A stretch of DNA of 64,000 bases from Tridacna crocea (taxonomy: Eukaryota > Mollusca > Bivalvia > Cardiida > Cardiidae), in the NCBI GenBank assembly GCA_943736015.1, contig OX031065.1, positions 26,178,427 through 26,242,426 of the forward strand, written 5' to 3'. Each line of letters starts with the position of its first letter. Within the stretch, counting starts at the first letter, position 1. The notes beneath the pieces were generated by a model. It saw only the letters and a list, made by a program, of their open reading frames with translations. It was not told where the DNA came from and did no database searches. Made by a program: the position numbers and the translations under genes. Positions 33,101 through 41,249 of this stretch are shown here, piece after piece.

Positions 33101-36100
33101 GAGTTAAAAGTAGAAAATATTGTGGATAAAGGATCGATTGATACAAATGTTATCCCTTCACCCATGAGAGAACAAATTTTGTACCTGTCAATGTTTACAG
33201 AATTCTTTACAAGGTACAAATATAGGATCCATCAACAAATAGTTAGAACTCACGATTATCAGTCATAAAAGTCAAGAAATCGGTTATTTGACATGAAACT
33301 AAAGTGTAGGAGAAATGTCTGTAAAAGTGTCGGGGAACTGTGTAGTCGTGGAACTGTCATGAAACCGTCTTTTTTATTTTTATTATTATTAATTCCACCC
33401 GTAAATCTACCGAAAATACTTCAAGTGAAACAAAGCTTATGCCGTACACTTAATTTTATCATGTATCGAGTAATATTTCTGTAAGCCACGTTTGCCCCGT
33501 AGCCTAATACATCTAGGCATGATACTCTTCACGTTGTTTAAGAGTCCGGCATAACATCGTTATTTTCGCCACAGGTGGGCGAAATTTTACTTTAATCCCC
33601 ATCATCAGAAACTATTAAGTTTCATTAAAAACTTGGTGGGACATGTACGGCCTTACCGACCTAGAATCGTGTATTCATTCGTCTTAAATATCGCTCATTT
33701 CACTATCTGAAACAAGGTCCATATTGAAACAAACGCTCCTATGACGTCACAGATCAAGGTGCGCTACAATAAGTAAGGGAGGTAAGCGATGCAAGAAAAA
33801 CTAATAAGCAAAAATATAAATTGAAAAAAAGTACTTTTACTAATTTTTTTTTCAAATTACAATATTACCAGGTTGCCATTTGATAGATGTAGATTTCAAA
33901 ATTAATCAAATCAGAAACTTGTTGATTTGCCCTTTAAGATAATCTTATTTTGAATGTAAAAAACTTGAAGAGGAGAAAATGATGATAAAGGATTTTTATT
34001 AAATTAAAATTTTTCACTTTGTTTTTTGAATGTTGAAATGTATGCGTATTGATATATTCAGGACGTAACCTTGTGTTTGGCAACCAGACAGGGGTAAACA
34101 TACATGGGGATATCATACTGGCAAGTGAAGATGTTCCTGTGGAGTGGATAAGAGTAAGAATCCTACATAGTTCTGAAGAACATTGTATAGCAACTTTTTA
34201 AGACAACTAAAGTTAAGACTTGTCCATGTTGAAGTAATTTTCAGACAGAAATTAAAAGTGACTCAAGTAATGTTTTTCTTATCTATAAGGATAAATAACA
34301 TAAAAGGAAATGGCAGTAGCCAGCTTTGTTGTTGGTTGAAGAATTTACCAAGATTACAGCATTTCATTGTTTCGCTAATCAAATGAAAAGGACATCTAGA
34401 AATTTTATTTTTTTTATTGAATCTTTGGTCCATGATCTTAATATTCAGATAAAAATTTTACTGAAAATGAAAATATCATTTTTAACAGTGGCAAATCCAG
34501 TTTGTATGAAAAGGGGGATTGCTCATCCCAAAAATTGCTACATTTCTATTTATCTTTCATTTCAGCTTCTTAAATCAGTCAGGGCCCATGATCCAGTAAT
34601 AGAAAGGATTCCATGGATGGAAAAGGAGCTTTCACATCTGTTAAACAATATAAATGTAGTCAGAATACCCCAGCAAAACTTTGTGATGGCACAGGACTAT
34701 GAAGTGCTCTTGAACAAGATGTTAAATACAGTTCGGCGTTGTCAGGGATTGGTGAGACAACAGTTAGGCGATCAAGACCTGTCCCATTTAGTTATGGTGG
34801 CTGAAGGGTAATAGCTTATCATTTAGTGAATTTTTTTGGTACCACTATATTGTGAATTTCTAGTCCGTCTAAATGTACCATTAGCCCCTATCGTTAAGCA
34901 TTTAAAAAATCTTTATAGACCACAGCATAAAAACCCCTCCAAAATTCAAGTCAGGTTTAACTGTTGTACTAGTCAAATACAAATACATAGCATTTACATA
35001 GCTTTAAAACTATGAGACATATTCTTTTGCTCTCTACTTGTTCTTAAAACACAGTTATCTAAAAAGAAGCATGTACATGTATATGTCGTAGTCCAAACTG
35101 GAATCCAGGCAGATCCGGAATCTGCCTAGACCAAACTGGAATTTGTCTATAACAAATCAGGATTCCAGTTTAGCTTTGCAGTTCTACAATCTGCCTAAAC
35201 CAAATTTTAATAATTTCTCGTTGAATATAGGGCGTCTAGATATGAATCATCTTACTTTTAAACGTAGACCTCAAAATAAAAGAAGTTTTAGTCAGAAATT
35301 CAGAATAAATATAAATTTTGAATGTTTTGTACTAATAAAAAAGGTGGAAAAAAAGAGCGATTGTGGAAAAATCATATAAAATGCCTTAAATGAAAATACC
35401 TCTCAATTGTAAACATAATTAAATCAATATACTTAAAAAGAAATATTAGAAAACAATGCATTTTGGTCTACACAAAATTTGAATTCTAATTTGGTCTAGG
35501 CAGATTCCGGATCTGCCTAGATTCCAATCTGGCCTACGACATATATATGCATCAATATTGATTGATTGATTATATGGTGTTTAACCCTTTCCCAAACAAT
35601 CCCTGGTTTTTACGGGTCTGGAATAGTAGCCTTTTGAAAACATTGTGGGAAAAGGAGAAAATGCTGGTAACCAGCATTTTCTCCTTTTCCCACAATGTTT
35701 TCTACCCTGTCATAGACAGAAATCATCTTTTCAGCAAGAGTTGAATTGTCGTCTGGAAATGCTTTCAACTTGGTCTAGTCCAAAAGTTCGTCATTTGGGA
35801 AAGGGTTAATGTCGTTTCAAACATTATTTCAGTTGTAGCGCGGCATTCAGTGCACCTAGGCTTTCCTGGAGTCTTCTTTTACCACTACTCTGCACAATTT
35901 TCTGTCCAAGCCACTGGCTGCTCTCCCACATAACCATCGTTGAAACAATGGTCAGCAGTGGGAGAGGACTGAATGACTATCATTAATCCTTGGAAAGAAA
36001 TTGGCAGAGCCAGGGATCGAACCCATGAACCCTTGTTCTCAAGTCATGCATGCTATCGCCTGAGCTACCGTGGCTCAGTGCGTCAATATTGGTACATCTA

Positions 36101-38292
36101 TATGTTATTTCACACGTTTTGTATTTAATGCTCATCCTGCTAAATAAATGAAATGAACATTTTTATTCCATATTAAAAATCAAATTAAGCTTTATCAAAA
36201 GGCAAATTCAGTGAGGGAAACATAACTTTATAGGACAGTGTAGATCAAAGACCAGACTGCTTGTTCTGTGCAGCCTGATCTTGATGTACTCTGTCTGCAA
36301 AAGGTCAATGAGTAGCTCTTTGTTATGCAGGCTTAATTCATAGGAAAACATTGTGACTAAAACAAGTTTGCTTGACACAAGCAATTTTTCCTTTGCCACA
36401 ATGTTTTGAACATAAAATCCACTGCAAGATGACAAAAAGATTTATGCCATTGTTTGATATACCAAATTACATTTTGTTTTTATTTTTACCATTATAATTT
36501 GATTATCAGATATATTTATTCATTGTTATACCGTATCTGCACGTAATTTCTGATAGGGAGTCCTCTCCACTTGCCCTGACTAACTGCGGACACATTTTGA
36601 TACCATGTTCTATTCCTGGAAGCATATTGGTTAAATTTATTTTTGAAAACAAGGACAGAGCAGCAACTTTCCTCATTGATGCCAAAATGTAAGTTCTTAC
36701 ACAGTTTTGCTTTTGTTTTCTTGCTTTGACCTTGAGTTATTCGAATGTTTTTGAACATTACTTATATGAGCAATTTGTCTGTTTAACTCTACCGAACAAC
36801 AAAATTCTAGACCAGTCCAAATTGGAAGCATTTGCAGACAACAAAATAAATGCGACTCAGAAATTGAAACTTGACTTTAGAAGAGTAGAAAACGTTGTGG
36901 GAAAAGGAGAAAATGCTGGTTACCAGCATTTTATCCTTTTCCCACTATGTTTTCAAAAGAATTGTTCCTTGGGGTTGTTAGTCGGGATTGTGTAGTAAAG
37001 AGTTAAAAAATTCTTTTTTTTAACCCTTTACCACACAGTGACGAGCCCGTTGAAAACATCGTTGGAAAAGGAGATCCTTTGCCCACAGGGTTTTTTACCC
37101 TGCTGGAAATAAATTTCAGTTTTTGAGTTACACTGATTTGGTCTGATACAAGAATACCGGTACACAAGAGTATAATGTGGCAGAGGTAAAAAAAAAAATG
37201 CCTAGAGTTGCCATAGGCAAGATGCTTTAAAGCTCTGACTGAGTACAGGTGACACCTAGAACACTTGATGAGCTGTTACAGTAGAATCACTTACATAATG
37301 TTGAAAGCTTCATAAAACAATCAGTTGGTCACCATGTTTTCAAAAGTAGTTTGCTACCAGATTCAGAAATATTGTCTGCAGGAGATAATGTGTCGGCACA
37401 TAATTGGAAATAAGAGACAGTTTATAATGACCAGGGCCTGTATTCACCAACCATTCTAAAAACTATTCTTTGTCTTATTCTCCAGAATTTTCTACAGTTG
37501 TAAGTAACTCAACTTCTGATTGGCTAAACTGAATGGTTTAGCCTATCAGAAGTTATTTCACTTAAAAATTTAGAAAACCTTGGAGAATAAGACTAAGAAT
37601 AGTCCCAAAAATGGCTAGTGAACACAGGCACAGTTCTTCTAGTTGCTTAATGTTTACCACACAGTTCTGACTTTTATCAACCCTCCTGAAGAAGGCTTTT
37701 GAAAACTTTGCAGGAAAAGGAGAAAATACTGGCAACCAGCATTTTCTCCTTTACCGTCAATTTTTGCTGCTCTATCAAAGACAGAAATCATCATTTGCGT
37801 CACATTTATTTTGTCATCTGAAAATGCATTCGGTTCGAAATCTTTTCATTGGGTGAAAAGTTAAATAGTTCTGTCTGTCTACAAAACCACTGTCATGATT
37901 CTTTCTGAGAATCTTTTTTTGGAAAAGAAATCAAAGAAAGTTAACATACAAATTACATGTATATATTTTCAGTTTTGCAGCCAGGTGTTGTATGTACCTT
38001 TTCCAGTTTGACGGTACATACGATAATGTGTATGTGTATTTTTCACAGGCACACATTTTACATGGACCAAATTATGGATCAGTGTTACGACAGATTGTCT
38101 GTATCCTCAATACATAGAGATGATGCCATCACACCACAACAAATGACAGAGTGCTGTCAGAGACTTTTGGACAATAGTTATCTGATCAACCATTGGTTGA
38201 AAGGAACAAAACTGAACATATCCACATATTATACAGTCATGAGTGATGGCGAAGTTACAATACCCTGGGACTGGCTTGTGGATGGCATGTGA
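24106..38292 (+). CDS. TCAIM: TCAIM (T-cell activation inhibitor, mitochondrial; C3orf23 family), 9 exons
   Basis: Coding exons 24106-24113, 25937-26069, 26982-27114, 28243-28450, 29817-30040, 34062-34153, 34566-34807, 36557-36688 and 38049-38292 join to 1416 nt, 471 codons plus stop (human protein about 496). All introns are GT-AG and every split codon closes. The N-terminus MFRAVQRSTCLLHITKRKL looks like a mitochondrial presequence. Next comes ALRPFYFSVHPDLFG with a J-domain-like HPD at residues 36-38, as in human TCAIM. The central part has RWENVWGH (human RWQRSWGI); the C-terminus has MTECCQRLL and SDGEVTIPWDW (human MVDCCKRLLE and QDGDLCIPWNW). In vertebrates the protein is mitochondrial; its biochemical role is poorly known. 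The first exon is an inference from phase and position; the rest is seen directly. Confidence 0.95.
24114..25058. other. TCAIM intron 1, first part
   Basis: No repeat or exon recognised in this part of the intron. Confidence 0.4.
25059..25286 (+). mobile_element. Family A MITE, TCAIM intron 1
   Basis: Ends are mutated (GCCCTTTCCCACACAATG and GTAAAGAGTTAGA). Its R arm includes TTTGAGCCATGTTGAAACTG, the variant also seen at 1526. Confidence 0.85.
25402..25634 (+). mobile_element. Rearranged family A MITE
   Basis: L arm and R arm both present but jumbled: an L arm from GTCTTTACCACATGATCC, then an inverted R arm (AAAAGCATTTGCAGACAGC), half a hairpin, and GTGTGGTAAAGGCTTAA. Shares its last TTAA with the next copy. 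Confidence 0.6.
25631..25863 (+). mobile_element. Family A MITE, intact, just upstream of TCAIM exon 2
   Basis: TTAA at both ends; stem has one C for A change (CCCACCATG). R arm contains an extra short AACAGTTATTG. Confidence 0.9.
25937..26069 (+). CDS. TCAIM: TCAIM exon 2 (residues 3-47)
   Basis: Acceptor ttacag, donor gtaagt. Encodes the presequence remainder and ALRPFYFSVHPDLFGRFP. A family A MITE ends 73 bp upstream of the acceptor. Confidence 0.93.
26467..26483 (+). repeat. C-rich run
   Basis: ATACCCCCCCCCCC in TCAIM intron 2. Confidence 0.8.
26589..26813 (-). mobile_element. Family A MITE, TCAIM intron 2
   Basis: Perfect hairpin (loop GGTCACC), but both terminal TTAA words are lost (CTCATTACC and GGTAATGGGATAT). 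Confidence 0.9.
26982..27114 (+). CDS. TCAIM: TCAIM exon 3 (residues 48-91)
   Basis: Acceptor tttcttag, donor gtaaat. Encodes NEESLKVLHEYVSSIQ and LQPIDLVFYLRQV, matching human NENSLKRLSVYLENLQ and LKPTQLTFYVRET. Confidence 0.93.
27178..27290 (-). mobile_element. Family A R-arm fragment, TCAIM intron 3
   Basis: AACTCTTTACCTGAAGACAG through GATATCATTTGCAGACAAG; hairpin absent. Confidence 0.55.
27440..27535 (+). mobile_element. Decayed hairpin, TCAIM intron 3
   Basis: GGAAAACGTTGTGGAAAACA against CTCCTTTTCCCACAATATC. Confidence 0.45.
27692..27911 (-). mobile_element. Family A MITE, degraded, TCAIM intron 3
   Basis: R arm clear (AATTGAAAGCATTTACAGAC); stem one-sided; end GGTTAAAAAGTTAA. Confidence 0.65.
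27960..28187 (-). mobile_element. Family A MITE, intact, upstream of TCAIM exon 4
   Basis: TTAA at both ends, perfect hairpin, only 55 bp from the exon 4 acceptor. Confidence 0.92.
28243..28450 (+). CDS. TCAIM: TCAIM exon 4 (residues 92-160)
   Basis: Acceptor atgtttcag, donor gtgaga. Encodes DIRTVKISLQSQDIRKTVSA and a Pro/Tyr-rich stretch ending GKPKPPPRKTL. A chance TGA spans the donor, which ends the frame if the intron is retained. Confidence 0.93.
28525..28760 (+). mobile_element. Family A MITE, intact, downstream of TCAIM exon 4
   Basis: TTAA at both ends; loop GGTAACC; L arm of the TCCCTTGTTTTTACACCCC type. Confidence 0.9.
28786..29690. mobile_element. Composite foldback element, TCAIM intron 4
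   Basis: Two ~180-bp palindromic blocks (28911-29095 and 29443-29620) lie in inverted orientation. Each folds on itself through TGGTTTATTNAACAATAAACCA and GTGAGTTATGAGGCACAATA words. Between them are repeats of TGACATCACTCTATATGGA. The string GAATTTGGCTCTATA recurs at 29257 and inverted at 29650. Confidence 0.7.
29784..29803 (+). repeat. T homopolymer before TCAIM exon 5
   Basis: About 21 T, serving as or within the polypyrimidine tract of the exon 5 acceptor. Confidence 0.85.
29817..30040 (+). CDS. TCAIM: TCAIM exon 5 (residues 161-235)
   Basis: Acceptor acatag behind a 20-odd T tract, donor gtagaa. Encodes IQWLRENHERI and VGVASVRWENVWGHQHF. A MITE begins 13 bp after the donor. Confidence 0.93.
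30054..30212 (+). mobile_element. Family A MITE, shortened, TCAIM intron 5
   Basis: TTAA both ends; the hairpin keeps only GGAGAAAATGTTGCAGCATT and the R arm is truncated. Shares the right TTAA with the next copy. Confidence 0.75.
30209..30436 (+). mobile_element. Family A MITE, intact, TCAIM intron 5
   Basis: TTAA at both ends, perfect hairpin apart from one stem change (TTTTACCAC). Confidence 0.92.
30987..31415 (+). CDS. THAP-domain protein, N-terminal exon or remnant
   Basis: THAP domains are C2CH zinc fingers that bind DNA, found in THAP proteins and P-element transposases. The 142-codon frame starts MVNCAAYGFN and has LKFPKELKRRKLWIQRLNW (conserved FP and W33), KLCLKHFE (C56-x2-H59) and LKPDAVPTLF, the domain-closing AVPTLF box at 88-93. 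The second zinc cysteine of the usual CAAYGC is Phe9 here (TTC), so zinc binding is probably damaged. After residue ~118 the frame reads into AT-rich sequence; a donor AAG-gtcggt near 31345 could end a coding exon. Frame is otherwise unbroken. Could be a host-like gene captured by the element, or its own DNA-binding part. Confidence 0.8.
   Translation: MVNCAAYGFNVESGTHRISMLKFPKELKRRKLWIQRLNWGRTVTEDFVPSVHSKLCLKHFEDSQFLISPKLVKEVGYRNIRLRLKPDAVPTLFETPSRNKIGHKTDIPQWQSPKRKTNIRSVIPLIVFRNILSFSRSTFWTK
31464..31689 (-). mobile_element. Family A MITE, intact, inside the THAP element
   Basis: TTAA at both ends; starts 49 bp after the THAP frame stops. Confidence 0.88.
31700..32060 (-). mobile_element. 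Cluster of family A fragments
   Basis: Partial R arm and hairpin at 31705-31815, L-side stem at 31915-31965, R arm at 31985-32050 (AATTGAAAGCATTTGCAGAC). Confidence 0.6.
32063..32123 (-). repeat. Internal inverted copy of the THAP element's left end
   Basis: Reverse complement reads TTAAGGGCAAATCCTAATAT, then GACCATACTGTTTTTTACTC, close to the left end at 30672-30730 over about 55 bp. It is a better partner for the left end than the outer right end at 33937. Confidence 0.85.
32135..32215 (-). mobile_element. Family A L-arm fragment
   Basis: TTCTTCCCACACTGTTTTTC and GCATGGTAAAGGGTGAAG. Confidence 0.5.
32535..32745 (+). mobile_element. Family A MITE, degraded
   Basis: GCTGACCAGCATTTTCTCC hairpin half and GTTTGGTAACAATTTAA end. 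Confidence 0.65.
32742..32800 (-). mobile_element. Family A R-arm fragment
   Basis: TTAACCCTTTCCCAGACGG, then TTTTGGACCAGACCAAATTC; tail-to-tail with the preceding copy. Confidence 0.55.
32860..33107 (+). mobile_element. Family A MITE, diverged
   Basis: TTAA at both ends. The left stem is replaced by a duplicated GAAAGTAACCATCTACCTAG-type insert. Confidence 0.75.
34062..34153 (+). CDS. TCAIM: TCAIM exon 6 (residues 236-266)
   Basis: Acceptor atattcag, donor gtaaga. Encodes GRNLVFGNQTGVNIHGDIIL, aligned with human CTIIFTDRSGMSAVGHVMLG. Confidence 0.92.
34178..34340 (-). mobile_element. Family A MITE, heavily decayed, TCAIM intron 6
   Basis: Only GACTTGTCCATGTTGAAG and GTGACTCAAGTAATG recall the R arm. 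Confidence 0.35.
34566..34807 (+). CDS. TCAIM: TCAIM exon 7 (residues 267-346)
   Basis: Acceptor atttcag, donor gtaata. Encodes RIPWMEKELSHLLNNINVVR, aligned with the human stretch ending EDQISYLLGGIQVVY. Confidence 0.93.
35081..35544. mobile_element. MITE with doubly palindromic termini, TCAIM intron 7
   Basis: About 65-bp terminal inverted repeats (35085-35150, 35475-35541): left GTCGTAGTCCAAACTGGAAT, right its complement ending TTCCAATCTGGCCTACGAC. Each arm also contains the palindrome GGCAGATCCGGAATCTGCC. Interior AT-rich, no protein. Confidence 0.85.
35581..35809 (+). mobile_element. Family A MITE, intact, TCAIM intron 7
   Basis: TTAA at both ends, perfect hairpin. Termini use CCCTTTCCCAAAC, forming a subfamily with 59615-59842. 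Confidence 0.92.
35810..36079 (-). mobile_element. tRNA-derived SINE, TCAIM intron 7
   Basis: On the minus strand an A-box-like GGTAGCTCAGGCG (36059-36069 core) and a B box GGTTCGATCCC (36013-36023) stand about 45 bp apart, inside a tRNA-like sequence starting GAGCCACGGTAGC. The body continues to about 35826. A second copy is at 42385-42760. Confidence 0.8.
36125..36336 (-). mobile_element. Family C MITE, TCAIM intron 7
   Basis: TTAA at both ends: TTAATGCTCATCCTGCTAAA and TTATGCAGGCTTAA; internal GTAGATCAAAGACCAGACTG. Confidence 0.75.
36337..36425. mobile_element. Decayed family B hairpin
   Basis: GAAAACATTGTGACTAAAAC against TTTCCTTTGCCACAATGTTT, about 100 bp upstream of exon 8. Confidence 0.5.
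36557..36688 (+). CDS. TCAIM: TCAIM exon 8 (residues 347-390)
   Basis: Acceptor tctgatag, donor gtaagt. Encodes SPLALTNCGHILIPCSIPGS, matching human SLHELGHFNIPTLCDPANLQ in position. Confidence 0.9.
36783..37006 (-). mobile_element. Family A MITE, intact, TCAIM intron 8
   Basis: TTAA at both ends; loop GGTTACC. Confidence 0.9.
37018..37150 (+). mobile_element. Family A MITE, truncated, TCAIM intron 8
   Basis: TTAACCCTTTACCACACAG start; hairpin reduced to GTTGGAAAAGGAGATCC. Confidence 0.7.
37432..37634. mobile_element. Palindromic MITE with GTATTCACCAACCATTCT end
   Basis: Near-complete palindrome: GGGCCTGTATTCACCAACCA on the left, AGTCCCAAAAATGGCTAGTG on the right, centre CTTCTGATTGGCTAAACTGA against ATGGTTTAGCCTATCAGAAG. 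Relatives at 38362 (end only), 39596-39752 and 58562-58765. Confidence 0.8.
37647..37864 (+). mobile_element. Family A MITE, TCAIM intron 8
   Basis: TTAA at both ends; L-side stem intact, right stem partly decayed (CCTTTACCGTCAATTTTTG). Confidence 0.85.
38049..38292 (+). CDS. TCAIM: TCAIM exon 9, terminal (residues 391-471)
   Basis: Acceptor tttcacag; stop TGA at 38290. Encodes MTECCQRLLDN and YYTVMSDGEVTIPWDWLVDG, the best-conserved part of the family. Confidence 0.95.
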
Positions 38293-38477
38293 AGATCGCA
38301 TTTGTCACTATTGATACCGCTTTTACTGTTGCTTTTATATAAACTTTTAACATGTAATTCCAGGGCCATATTCACCACCCTTTCTTATTAGCAATCTAGC
38401 TTGTCTAATTTTCAAATTTTTTTTTTATTTCAAAGTTAGGCAATTTCCGATTGGTGTAATCAAATATTTTGTTACCT

Positions 38478-38603
38478 TAACCCTTTACCACACATTCCCA
38501 CCTTCTAAGGACCCTGAAAAAATCTTATGAAAACATAGTAGGAAAAGGAGAAAATGCTGGTAACTTGCTGGGCCTACTATTTTCTCCTGTCACCGCAATG
38601 TAG
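38478..38603 (+). mobile_element. Family A MITE, truncated, in TCAIM 3' flank or UTR
   Basis: TTAACCCTTTACCACACAT start; the hairpin is interrupted by TTGCTGGGCCTAC and the R arm is missing. Confidence 0.7.
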
Positions 38604-39085
38604 GATGGTCCTCCTTGGTACTGCAGAACTTATTTTCTCCGAAAATTTACTACAAGAGTGAGAACTATTTTCCAATACCATGTTTTTCAGACAAATATAT
38701 CTAGTTTAAGCTACCTTGTTGACCACAGGTGCTCCAAAGGGAGCCGACCATGGTACCGCATTAACTCATGTAATATTGAAAAAATTGTTTTCAGAAAATG
38801 ATTTAAGAACTTCAGTTTTGTTTCCGCCGAGGGCTTTGATGTCACATTAAACATGAATTACCGGTATTGGTTTTATGATGATTGCACTTTAGTATTTTTA
38901 AAATATGAAGTAAAATTGTTCTGTATTATTGCAATTTATGAGTATTGAGAGTAACTTATCAGTAATGAAGACTTATCTGATATATCTCAACCGATGCTAT
39001 AGAAAAAACTTTTCTGCTTTTGATTTGATAGAGTAAACAGTGAATATGTTGGGGAACGTGCTTGTGAGGACAACGATATTCGGAA

Positions 39086-39091
39086 AATAAA
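39086..39091 (+). promoter_or_regulatory. Possible TCAIM polyadenylation signal
   Basis: AATAAA 794 bp after the stop codon; the only clear hexamer I noted in the flank. Position-based inference. Confidence 0.25.
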
Positions 39092-39158
39092 TCCCACGAG
39101 TCGCAATTTAACTGTGCTCTACAAATGCTTTCAGTATAAATTAATCTGAAATAATGAA

Positions 39159-39290
39159 CACCACAATCTTGTGTTTTAATGGCACTGAGATAAAGGGGCT
39201 TTTGAAAACACTGTGGGAAGAGGAGAAATGCTGATAACTAGTATTTTCTCCTTTCCTTACAATGTTTTCAACTCTGTCAAATTCAAATGT
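39159..39290 (+). mobile_element. Family A MITE, truncated
   Basis: L arm and hairpin (TGTGGGAAGAGGAGAAATGC), no full R arm. Confidence 0.65.
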
Positions 39291-39295
39291 TATCA

Positions 39296-39522
39296 TTTAA
39301 GCATTTACTACACAATCCAAAGTTATAATAACCCAGGGTAAGAAGCCTTTTAAAAGATTGAGGGAAAAGAAGAAAATGCTGGTTACCAGCATTTCCTTCT
39401 TTTCCGACAATGATTTCTACTCTATGGAAGACAAATATCCAGTTTGGAGTTACATTTAGTTTGTCGTCTGCAAATGCTTTCAATTTGGACTAGTAAAAGC
39501 GTTTAACGTTTGGTAATTACAG
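39296..39522 (+). mobile_element. Family A MITE
   Basis: Starts TTTAAGCATTTACTACACAA; ends GTTTGGTAATTAC, terminal TTAA lost. Confidence 0.8.
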
Positions 39523-39595
39523 TAGTTAAGCCTTGAATTAAATTTGGAAAAAGTCTATTATTTTGTGGTCTGGTAAAGGATCAACTCTTGTTTCT

Positions 39596-39752
39596 ACTCT
39601 ATAGTCTATATTTACCAGTCATTCTAGTCTTATTCTTCAAAAGTTTGTCAGTGTGAAGGCAACAGAACTTTACTTTCACAGTCAGAAAATCATGAAGAAT
39701 AAGACAAAGAAAAGTTCTTAAGAATAGTTGGTGAATACGGACCCAGTTTTTA
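39596..39752. mobile_element. Palindromic MITE, relative of 37432
   Basis: TATTTACCAGTCATTCTAGT against AAGAATAGTTGGTGAATACG. Confidence 0.7.
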
Positions 39753-40071
39753 CTCCCATTTAAATCACGATACATGCAATATGAATAAGAGGATAACAAG
39801 ATAAGTCGCTATCATCTGTATCTCTGTCGGAAAAGGTCCTGCAAAACTTGCTTGTATTTGAAATTATTTTTTTTGGTGCACTGATATTATGGATTCTTGA
39901 ATATTATTTTGTTCTGGTTGTGATATTTCATTGTTAATTCTGTGTTTTCTTTTTAATTCTTAAGAGGCATTACTAGTTTTGGCATTTATGAGAAAAGAGT
40001 GCAACAATGTATATACATGTATATAGAGAGAGGAGAAAATTGCCATAGAATCTGCTGTTTGACCACCTCAA

Positions 40072-40300
40072 TTAACCCATTACCACACAATCCCTACTTT
40101 TGACGCCCCTGAGAAAAAAGCCTTGTGAAAACACTGTGGGAAAAGGAGAAAATGCTGGTAACCAGCATTTTCTCCTTTTCCCACAGTGTTTTCTACCCTT
40201 CCCAGAACAAATTTCTATTTTTCAGTCCCCTTCATTTTGTTGTCTGCAAATGCTTTCAATTTGGACCAGTCTAAAATTTTCTTGTGTGGTAAAGAGTTAA
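40072..40300 (+). mobile_element. Family A MITE, first of a tandem trio
   Basis: Perfect hairpin (loop GGTAACC); its right TTAA (40297-40300) is also the left TTAA of the next copy. Confidence 0.94.
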
Positions 40301-40525
40301 CCCATTACCACACAATCCCTACTTTTGATGACCCTGAGAAAGAAGCCTTTTGAAAACATTGTACGAAGAGGAGAAAAGTAAGGAGTAACCAGCCTTTTCT
40401 CCATTCCCCACAATGTTTTCTACCCTGCCAGAGAAAAAAACAGTTTTTGAGTTATGTTTATTTCATCATCTGCAAGTGCTTTCAATTTGGGCCAGTCTAA
40501 ACTTTTGATGTTGGTAAAGAGTTAA
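40297..40525 (+). mobile_element. Family A MITE, second of trio
   Basis: Hairpin diverged (GAGGAGAAAAGTAAGGAGTA), so it is not a simple duplicate of its neighbours. Shares TTAA on both sides. Confidence 0.92.
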
Positions 40526-40745
40526 CTCTTTACCACACAATCCCGACTTTTAATGACCCTGAAAAAGAAGCCTTCTGAAAACATTGAGGGAAAAGGAGAA
40601 AATGCTGGTAACCAGCATTTTCTCCTTTTCTCACAACATTTTCTCCCCTTCCCAAAACATATTTCAATTTTTCAGTCACTTTTATTTTGTCGTCTGCAAA
40701 TGCTTTTGACAAGCCTAAAAATATTGTCGTTTGGTAATGAGTTAA
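40522..40745 (+). mobile_element. Family A MITE, third of trio
   Basis: Intact hairpin; R arm has a small deletion (AAATGCTTTTGACAAGCC). Confidence 0.92.
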
Positions 40746-41249
40746 ACAGGCATTTATGTTTAGCTCTCATGAGCTTTTGTTACTGTGCTGTGTCCATATT
40801 GTGTGTGAACAATTGCTTTGTGTGTGCTGTAAAGGCCCCATTTCAATCTGAGATACTTGTGAAAGTTAGTCACAGTGTTTGTTCTGATGATATCTGTGAC
40901 AAGATTGAAAGGTCAATCATCTAGAACAATTTATGTAATTTGGCCATGTAGGGTCAAAAAGGTCAATGGGGCAAATCTTGGAAAAATCTTGTGTGCCCTC
41001 TCGGGACCACATTTTCAGTCTGATACTCATGATGGATGTTTTGAATATTTGTCTTGATAATATCCTGAACAAGTGTGGAATTAGGTTGTGACTTGGGTCA
41101 AAAAGTAGATAAGGGAGAAAAATCACAGGAAAACTTACCGGTATGTGCCTTTTAGAAGCCACACTTTTGGTTTAGCACTGATGCATATTAGTCAGAATGT
41201 TGGTCTGGATAATATCTTGAATATGTTTGAAATAAGGTTATCTAGTGTC
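40746..41249. other. Intergenic, diverged tandem-type repeat
   Basis: Words such as CAGTCTGATACTCATGA and GGTCAAAAAGGTCAATG recur here and at 41690; part of the older element that ends near 41822 with GACCCTCTTGTTTA. Confidence 0.45.

Larger units (their letters stand above)
30672..33937 (+). mobile_element. TTAA-flanked inverted-repeat element carrying a THAP frame
   Basis: Left end TTAAAGGGCAAATC, right end GATTTGCCCTTTAA, an exact 14-bp inverted pair including TTAA. Further in, GCTTACTTCCC...GTGTGACGTCATAG (30841-30890) pairs with inverted CTATGACGTCACAG...GGGAGGTAAGC (33740-33790), so the terminal repeats extend about 220 bp in decayed form. Several family A MITEs have inserted since. 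Lies wholly in TCAIM intron 5. No transposase catalytic domain recognised. Confidence 0.7.

Noticed and set aside
36013..36079. A functional tRNA gene
   Set aside because: A and B boxes are present, but the sequence does not fold as a full cloverleaf by inspection and continues into a longer repeat with a second copy, so it is a SINE head.
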